DNA from: Anisus vortex
Taxonomy: Eukaryota; Mollusca; Gastropoda; Planorbidae
Direction: 5' to 3'
Length of the DNA stretch: 64,000 nucleotides
Assembly: GCA_949126835.1 (NCBI GenBank)
Contig: OX421497.1
Span: forward strand, 2,472,271-2,536,270
This document shows, piece after piece, positions 58,906 to 64,000 of this stretch (the stretch's first letter is position 1; each line of letters begins with the position of its first letter). Made by a program: the position numbers and the translations under genes. The notes beneath the pieces were generated by a model that did not search any database, had not been told where the DNA came from, and was given only the letters and a program-made list of their open reading frames with translations.

Positions 58906-59583
58906 CGAAAGATTGATTTACCTGGAGTTGGACTTCATTATAAGGCGATTTATTGCCCTGTATTATAAGCCGAACGTATCCGGGGAAATGCATTAAAACA
59001 ACAAATCATTGCCAAATTTCTATTAGGCCTGCACTTTTCCAATGGAAAAAAAACACACCAGGGGAGTGGAGGGGAGGGGAGGCGAGTGTGGCCCATGATA
59101 CCAAGTGACCGTATCTTCGCCCTAATCTTAAATTCTTAAATCTACTTGTTCCATATCAAAAGGGGACATAAGCGGTACGCGCGTGTACCGCCAGGCGTCC
59201 GTTGCTTACAAGTGGTCAGTTAGTCCTAATCTGGTCAATAATTGACCCACCGCTGGGGGGCTGGAGTCTTTTCATCTCGATCGACCCCATAATAAAAGTC
59301 CAATAAAAAAAAAGTTTACCTTGATCAACGTCGACCTGGGTGCTAATTCAGTTAGTCTTTGTGGCGTAGGTACATGACTTATTCCCCTTAGCACAGAGCA
59401 GTCATTAATACAGAGCCATAGCCGCAAGAATGAATAATTTTTTTTTTTTTTTACTAATAACAAAGTGGGCTAATGTTATATAGTACCTCCTGACTTTCAA
59501 GTATGGGAGTGGGGTCCCTCCCTCTGCCTACGCCAATGCAAATGACTTATATTTCTTTACAATATATGTAAATCCGTTTAAGG
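58906..59583. other. Spacer
   Basis: Contains ACGCGCGTGTACCGCCAGGCG near 59178. No gene recognised. Confidence 0.5.
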
Positions 59584-59932
59584 ATGCTGCGATCTTCAAC
59601 ACAGTCTCTCCTGGAAATTCCAGGTTTGGAAGGTCACAGAAAAAAGACTCTTGGTGTACGCTCGTTTGAATCTGTGGCGCCTACACTGTGGAATGGCTTA
59701 CCTGAGACACTGAAAAACTCTGTGTCAAAAAAAGCATTCAAGAAGAATTTGAAGACTTTTCTTTTCAACTAAGTTGATGAAGTACACCTCCATCGGCAAA
59801 AAACTTGTTTAAAACTATTTTAGAGTGTTATTGTCGTTTCGTTTTTGTGAGCGCGCTGAGCATGCTTGCATTAGCATGGAGTGAGGCGCGATATAAATGA
59901 CCAATTATTATTATTATTAAATGTATTGTTGT
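59584..59932 (+). mobile_element. Third LINE type: ORF2 C-terminus, 3' UTR and (ATT)n tail
   Basis: The frame 59584-59772 ends LGVRSFESVAPTLWNGLPET, LKNSVSKKAFKKNLKTFLFN and a stop, the standard RAF..A..LWN.LP end of CR1/L2-like LINE ORF2. The 3' UTR carries TGAGGCGCGATATAAATGAC and a TTATTATTATTA tail, both typical of that group. 5'-truncated. Confidence 0.88.
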
Positions 59933-59975
59933 TGTTTTTTTAAAACAGTAAAACGTAGCCCTTTTTATGTCATGT

Positions 59976-60085
59976 CGATCCACGGCATGCAATGGGATCG
60001 TGTGGCCAGCACATTTCCCAGACGCCTCTACTTTTTCCCATCAACTGAAGTCAAGTAACCTTCAGAGCTCATCTGTCCTTCTTCC
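59976..60085 (-). mobile_element. SINE-A fragment
   Basis: CGGCATGCAATGGGATCGTG, TGGCCAGCACATTTCCCAGA, CAGAGCTCATCTGTCC. Confidence 0.75.
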
Positions 60086-60795
60086 CCCCCACCATAAGGC
60101 CTTAAGCTCCGGGCAACGAAGAGATTAAGAAATTATAGGCTGTTAGATACAGGGACTCCAATAATGGGCACACAATATTACAATATCAACATCATTATAA
60201 CAAAAAGAAGGATATACACACCGGAATAGAATTATTGTGCGTCAGCCTGAGGCCATACTATCTACCATGAGAATTCACACAGATATACGTAACAAGAAAT
60301 ATATCGTCAAGACTTCAGTCTGCCAGAATACAATAGCTGACTACTAATGAACTTTTTCTCGCATGTTAAGTTTTGTTATAGTGTACGTTCATGTCTAATT
60401 TTACAAGTATATTTCTGTAATTATATGCAAATAATTCTTTTATATTGTTTAAAATATGCAGAAAGACAAAACATCTGTAATCAAGACAAATTTCCATTTG
60501 TTTGGATCAATAAAGAAACCTATTGTCAGCGGCACTAGGCAAAAATAAAAATAAAATTAAATAGGGAAAAAACGTCAGTAGGGCCCAAAATAAAGAGAAC
60601 CCCCCCCCCCTCCCAAAAAAAAAAGAAGGGGCCCACAATGAGTGGTTACGAGAAAAATTAAGGGCTCAAAATATAGGGGCCATCAAATCCAAAATCAGTA
60701 GGGCCCAAAATATGTAGTAGAATCAAACTAATAAGAGTGGTCCGAAGTAAAAAAAAAAAAATGGGGCCCCGAAATGAATGAACCATCGTCTACAT
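60086..60795. other. Spacer with repeated AGTAGGGCCCAAAAT word
   Basis: AGTAGGGCCCAAAATA occurs at about 60576 and 60697, with weaker versions between (GGGGCCCACAATGAGTGG, GGGCTCAAAATATAGGG), so 60560-60780 is a decayed tandem repeat. No gene seen. Confidence 0.6.
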
Positions 60796-60995
60796 CAGGG
60801 ATCGGCACCTTTTTTATAATAGTTTGCCAAATTAGGATTTCTAATTCATTCAGCGTGCCAATAGTCTATAAAAGTATAGGGCCTACTGCTCTAGCAATAC
60901 ATTTCTTGTAGGAAAGACTTGAATTGTCCCTCTTTGAGGGGTCTGCCGCGTGCCATTGAAAATCGCTATACGAGACAAGTATGGCACGCGTGATC
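60796..60995 (-). mobile_element. hAT-type MITE, short form
   Basis: CAGGGATCGGCACCTTTT at the left, ATTCATTCAGCGTGCCAATA inside, then CGTGCCATTGAAAATCGCTA and TGGCACGCGTG at the right. The right terminal repeat is lost. Confidence 0.8.
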
Positions 60996-61539
60996 CGTTT
61001 ATTGCGGACACTTTGTGTACATATTTTAAAAAAAATGGAAAAAGTATACTTTTTGCTTTTGGTATTTAAACTTTCTCACATTTTTTTCCTTTTTTTTTTA
61101 TCGTTCCACAAAATTTCTCCTTAAATGATAACAAACGTTTAGTAGGTCGCGATGACCTTCCTCCCATAATATTTCCCCTATTTCGCTCCACCAATGATTC
61201 CCCCTTCCCTTGATTCATTCCCCAGGGTGTATTTCTCATAGAAACGTGAGCGTGAAAAAGTCACGTGGAAGTCAGGCAGGGGCGATCACCGAGGTAATCA
61301 AGGGCGGCGATAAGCTGTACTTTATACTCATTAAAATAAGGGGGGGGGGAGACTTTTATAATAATGGGTAGGGGTGGGGAGGGTGCGTGTGTGTGGGGGG
61401 TGGGGTGAGAAGGCCTCTTGTGGTAAACCGCTTTTCTTTTAAGTTTGATTGGTATATATGGTGGGGGAGGGAAGGAATGTGGCGGTGGAAAATGAAAATA
61501 AAAGGAGATAGACAAGAGGGGGGGGGCTACATATTTGAA
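60996..61539. other. Spacer
   Basis: G-rich 61340-61400. No gene seen. Confidence 0.5.
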
Positions 61540-61905
61540 ATTAAGTAGCCTACATATATAAAGTACACTGTGTGTGTGTTCAACTAATCATATTAGTTAA
61601 TTTAAAGACACGTGACCTTTTTGTCTCATATTATACTTTTTCGATTTAACTTCGGACATGTGTCTTCGCTAGCTGAGTGGTTAACTTATCAGACTGCCAT
61701 GCGGGCGAACCCGATTCGATTCTCCTACTAGTCTATACCTTTAATATATATATATATTATATATAATTTGTTTTATTTCAATTAGACTAATATTACTTTA
61801 CACACAAACAATTTGTAAATCTACGAGCAACACCGGGCAATTTAGATATTTTTTAAATAAAAAGACTTGCATATATTTTACCCTGTTACAAAATGCTATA
61901 GCATG
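61540..61905 (+). mobile_element. SINE-B, 3'-shortened copy
   Basis: Starts in ACATATATAAAGTACACTG; head CGCTAGCTGAGTGGTTAAC and CCCGATTCGATTCTCC; TATATATATATATT run; AGCAACACCGGGCAATTTAG near 61828, the internal copy of the end motif. Confidence 0.75.
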
Positions 61906-61990
61906 GTCAGTGCGCTCTTGGAATAAATTGCAGTGGCAGTTGTAAGGCAGACAGGAGACCAAAAAGCAAGGTCTGTTAAGCTCTTTTTAA

Positions 61991-62062
61991 CCCTTCCCGT
62001 ACCGACCTACTTCTATCTATGCTGCCTTCAGTTCCGCTATATACGCGCCCGGACTGTAAGGG
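61991..62062 (+). mobile_element. TTAA-flanked MITE, copy 6 (72 bp)
   Basis: TTAA at 61987-61990 and 62063-62066. One G is missing from the CCCGGGAC stretch; otherwise as copy 3. Confidence 0.9.
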
Positions 62063-62066
62063 TTAA

Positions 62067-62539
62067 AAGACTATTTATTTTTTGTCTCAGGTTCTCTCAG
62101 TGTCTGAGGCAAGCTGTTCCATAATAAAGAAGGCGGCACAGATTCAAATGAGCGCACTCATAGGTAGGCTTACTTCTTTTAGTGTCCAGCCACACAAGGG
62201 GGGCATTAACAACAATAACATGAGAAATGTCCTACACACAAACTTGGATTTTTTTTCCTGTTCCCGTTCAAAGGATTTATATCCTTTATATAAATTTATA
62301 TACAGACGTTCCTTCCTTTTCGATCCAAACCTTTACAAAAATGTAATTGCTCCTGAAGTGATAACATTATAGACATGAATGAGTCTACGTCACTAATGAA
62401 CTTTTCATGAACTCGGAAGTGCTCGGAAATCTTCGTGAAAAACAAATTTACAAGTAAATAAAATTTCATTTGTTTGGAACGTGACCAGGATTCCTTGAAG
62501 CCCAAGGAAACACAGGGGGGGGGGGGGGGGGGCGGAATG
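62067..62539. other. Spacer
   Basis: G18 at 62515-62532. No gene recognised. Confidence 0.5.
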
Positions 62540-62935
62540 TTTACGCAGGCCATCAGGGGCCGATTATGAATCATCACGCCCCGGCTACGCACCACGCCGA
62601 GACGCGTATGTGTCACAGTTTGAATGTGTTCCGAGCCACTGGCGAGCGCTCAGCCGCGTCATCAAAACTCTCTCATGACTCGTATCTCGCGCTCTACCTG
62701 CCAAGCTGTCGCACTCATCAAAATGACCAACACTGACCACGACAGCCCGCGGTAACCCATTGCCCCTTTTCCCACAATTCCACCATTATCGTCACACTCG
62801 CTCGTTCTCTCACCCCTCCCCCTCTCTCTCTTTCTCTCGCTCTGTGCGCGCTGCTGGCAGACCGTGACGCGTACGCTACAGTTAGCGCGAGCTGGCGCGA
62901 GCTACAACACGATCCGGTGCCAAAATCCATACGAG
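62540..62935. promoter_or_regulatory. CpG-rich segment, possible promoter
   Basis: Dense CpGs (GCACCACGCCGAGACGCGT, GCGTACGCTACAGTTAGCGC, GAGCTGGCGCGAGC) in otherwise AT-rich DNA. No reliable exon or TATA box is seen. A promoter or 5' exon is possible but unproven. Confidence 0.25.
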
Positions 62936-63551
62936 TTTTGGGGACTTTATTATCTTATCGTCACGGCATATTGTGCAAAAAAAAAAACACACGATAATCC
63001 TATACACGTATGTCCCCCCCCCCCCCCCCAATCAGAAAAAGCCCAGACCCAATTATCGTAATGTCCAGAGGTCGCCGGGGGCCGCTGTGTCTTCTGGTAT
63101 CGCTGTCTGTAGTCACTATATAAAAAATCAGATTTACATTTCGGCCACCCCCCCTCCCATCCCTTCTTCTCCCATAACCAGTCTGTATTTAGCTGAGTCC
63201 CCCCAAGGGAGGTTTACCGGTCGCCAGTGTCTGGTCATAATACATTGCCAAACAGATCCACAATATTGTTGACGCCACTTATGGCGAGTTTTTTTGTTTT
63301 TATAATCGCCAAGCTAAGAGTAATAAAAACACACCCAACCCACTTATTTCTTTCCTAAGTCTATATCTATTTCTTTCCTTTGTCTATTTCAATAATTATT
63401 TCTCCCACGTCTCCCCTTATCATCATCTTCTTCTCCGGCCTTTTCTCCGTATCTTTCTTTATTTTTCTTACCCTCTTTCTTCCAATACTTTCATCTCCCC
63501 ATACCATTCTCTCCCCTTCAAAGTTTTTCGTTGTTACCTATCTAAAACTAA
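62936..63551. other. Spacer
   Basis: C16 at 63014-63029; pyrimidine-rich from 63360. No gene seen. Confidence 0.5.
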
Positions 63552-63590
<39 letters not shown>

Positions 63591-63596
63591 TCTCTT
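63552..63596. repeat. (TC)n microsatellite
   Basis: About 22 TC units with one CCC interruption. Confidence 0.95.
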
Positions 63597-63638
63597 ATTT
63601 CCAGCACATCAATATATCTCCCTCAAATCAAGTCTATT

Positions 63639-63835
63639 CTCTATACCAGGGGTCGGCAACCTACGAAACGCGTGCCTGACTTGGCTCGCAGAGCTTGTTT
63701 CAATGACACGAGGGAGACTAAAAAAAGGCTATTTAACAGGAACAGGATGACTTTTACGTTGTTGGCACACCGAATGAATTAGAAATCCGACTTAGGCACA
63801 GCATTAGCAAAAGATTGCCGAGCCGTGCTCTATAC
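63639..63835 (+). mobile_element. hAT-type MITE, short form, with intact TSD
   Basis: Element 63647-63827 (181 bp) between two copies of CTCTATAC (63639-63646 and 63828-63835). Ends CAGGGGTCGGCAACCTACG and AAAGATTGCCGAGCCGTG. Middle AGGATGACTTTTACGTTGTT is short, so this is an internally deleted version of the long form. Confidence 0.93.
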
Positions 63836-64000
63836 CAGTGATCGGCAACCTAAGGCACGCGTGTCAATCTTGGCACACAGAGCGATTTTCAATGGCACGC
63901 GAGATACAGCCAAGAGTTGTTGATTTTTAATAATTTTTTTCCGGTTCTGAGTGAGGAAAACTGACTGTTGAAGCCGATGTTTCTGAATGACATAGCGAGA
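63836..64000 (+). mobile_element. hAT-type MITE, long form, cut by window end
   Basis: CAGTGATCGGCAACCTAAGG starts directly after the previous element's CTCTATAC. The following AGAGCGATTTTCAATGGCAC and GAAGCCGATGTTTCTGAATG match 35980-36100. Confidence 0.9.

Noticed and set aside
62973..63272. Proline-rich plus-strand ORF
   Set aside because: Translated C16 tract and C-rich flanks with no conserved features.

Overview
The window looks like non-coding, repeat-rich DNA from an invertebrate animal nucleus, most likely a mollusc and perhaps a gastropod. The reasons are the low gene density, one conserved animal transcription-factor exon with proper splice sites, many tRNA-headed SINEs and DNA-transposon MITEs, simple repeats, and no bacterial-style operons. 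The mollusc assignment rests on recalled repeat style and is not proven.

Layout. 1-4242 is a 43-bp satellite of about 98 units. 5691-7815 is a decayed LINE 3' end with hAT-type MITEs. 7894-15516 is a complete LTR retrotransposon (7,623 bp) with two identical 364-bp LTRs, a 5-bp target duplication GATAG, a Lys-type primer binding site and one uninterrupted 1,482-codon gag-pol ORF. Its polyprotein order is Gag, protease, integrase, reverse transcriptase, RNase H. That is the Ty1/copia order, but all domains are Ty3/Gypsy-like and the capsid ends in a SCAN-like segment. This is the signature of the unusual Gmr1 group, best known from deuterostomes.

15517-28413 is SINEs, LINE tails, minisatellites and AT-rich spacer. 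28414-28598 (minus) is the first coding exon of a single-minded (sim) bHLH-PAS gene, encoding the whole bHLH domain between a good splice acceptor and a GTGAGT donor. Its PAS exons would lie at lower coordinates and were not found, and any 5' non-coding exons would lie at higher coordinates. Two other exon-like segments on the same strand (35000-35071 and 49962-50220) are only candidates.

28.6-64 kb is mostly transposon debris: at least 15 copies or pieces of a tRNA-like SINE (SINE-A); about eight copies of a second element that sits in AT-repeats (SINE-B); one SINE (SINE-C) that shares its 3' tail with a LINE family present here in more than ten pieces; six near-identical 73-bp TTAA-flanked MITEs (piggyBac-like); a roughly 300-bp MITE family with 7-bp target duplications; and hAT-type MITEs with 8-bp duplications, including a head-to-tail pair at the right edge. 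CpG-richer stretches at about 23.1-23.7, 44.1-44.4, 56.5-57.6 and 62.5-62.9 kb are possible regulatory or 5'-exon DNA. Two short words, the palindrome TAGGCCTA (17 copies) and GCAGACGA (11 copies), are far commoner than base composition predicts and no annotated repeat explains them.
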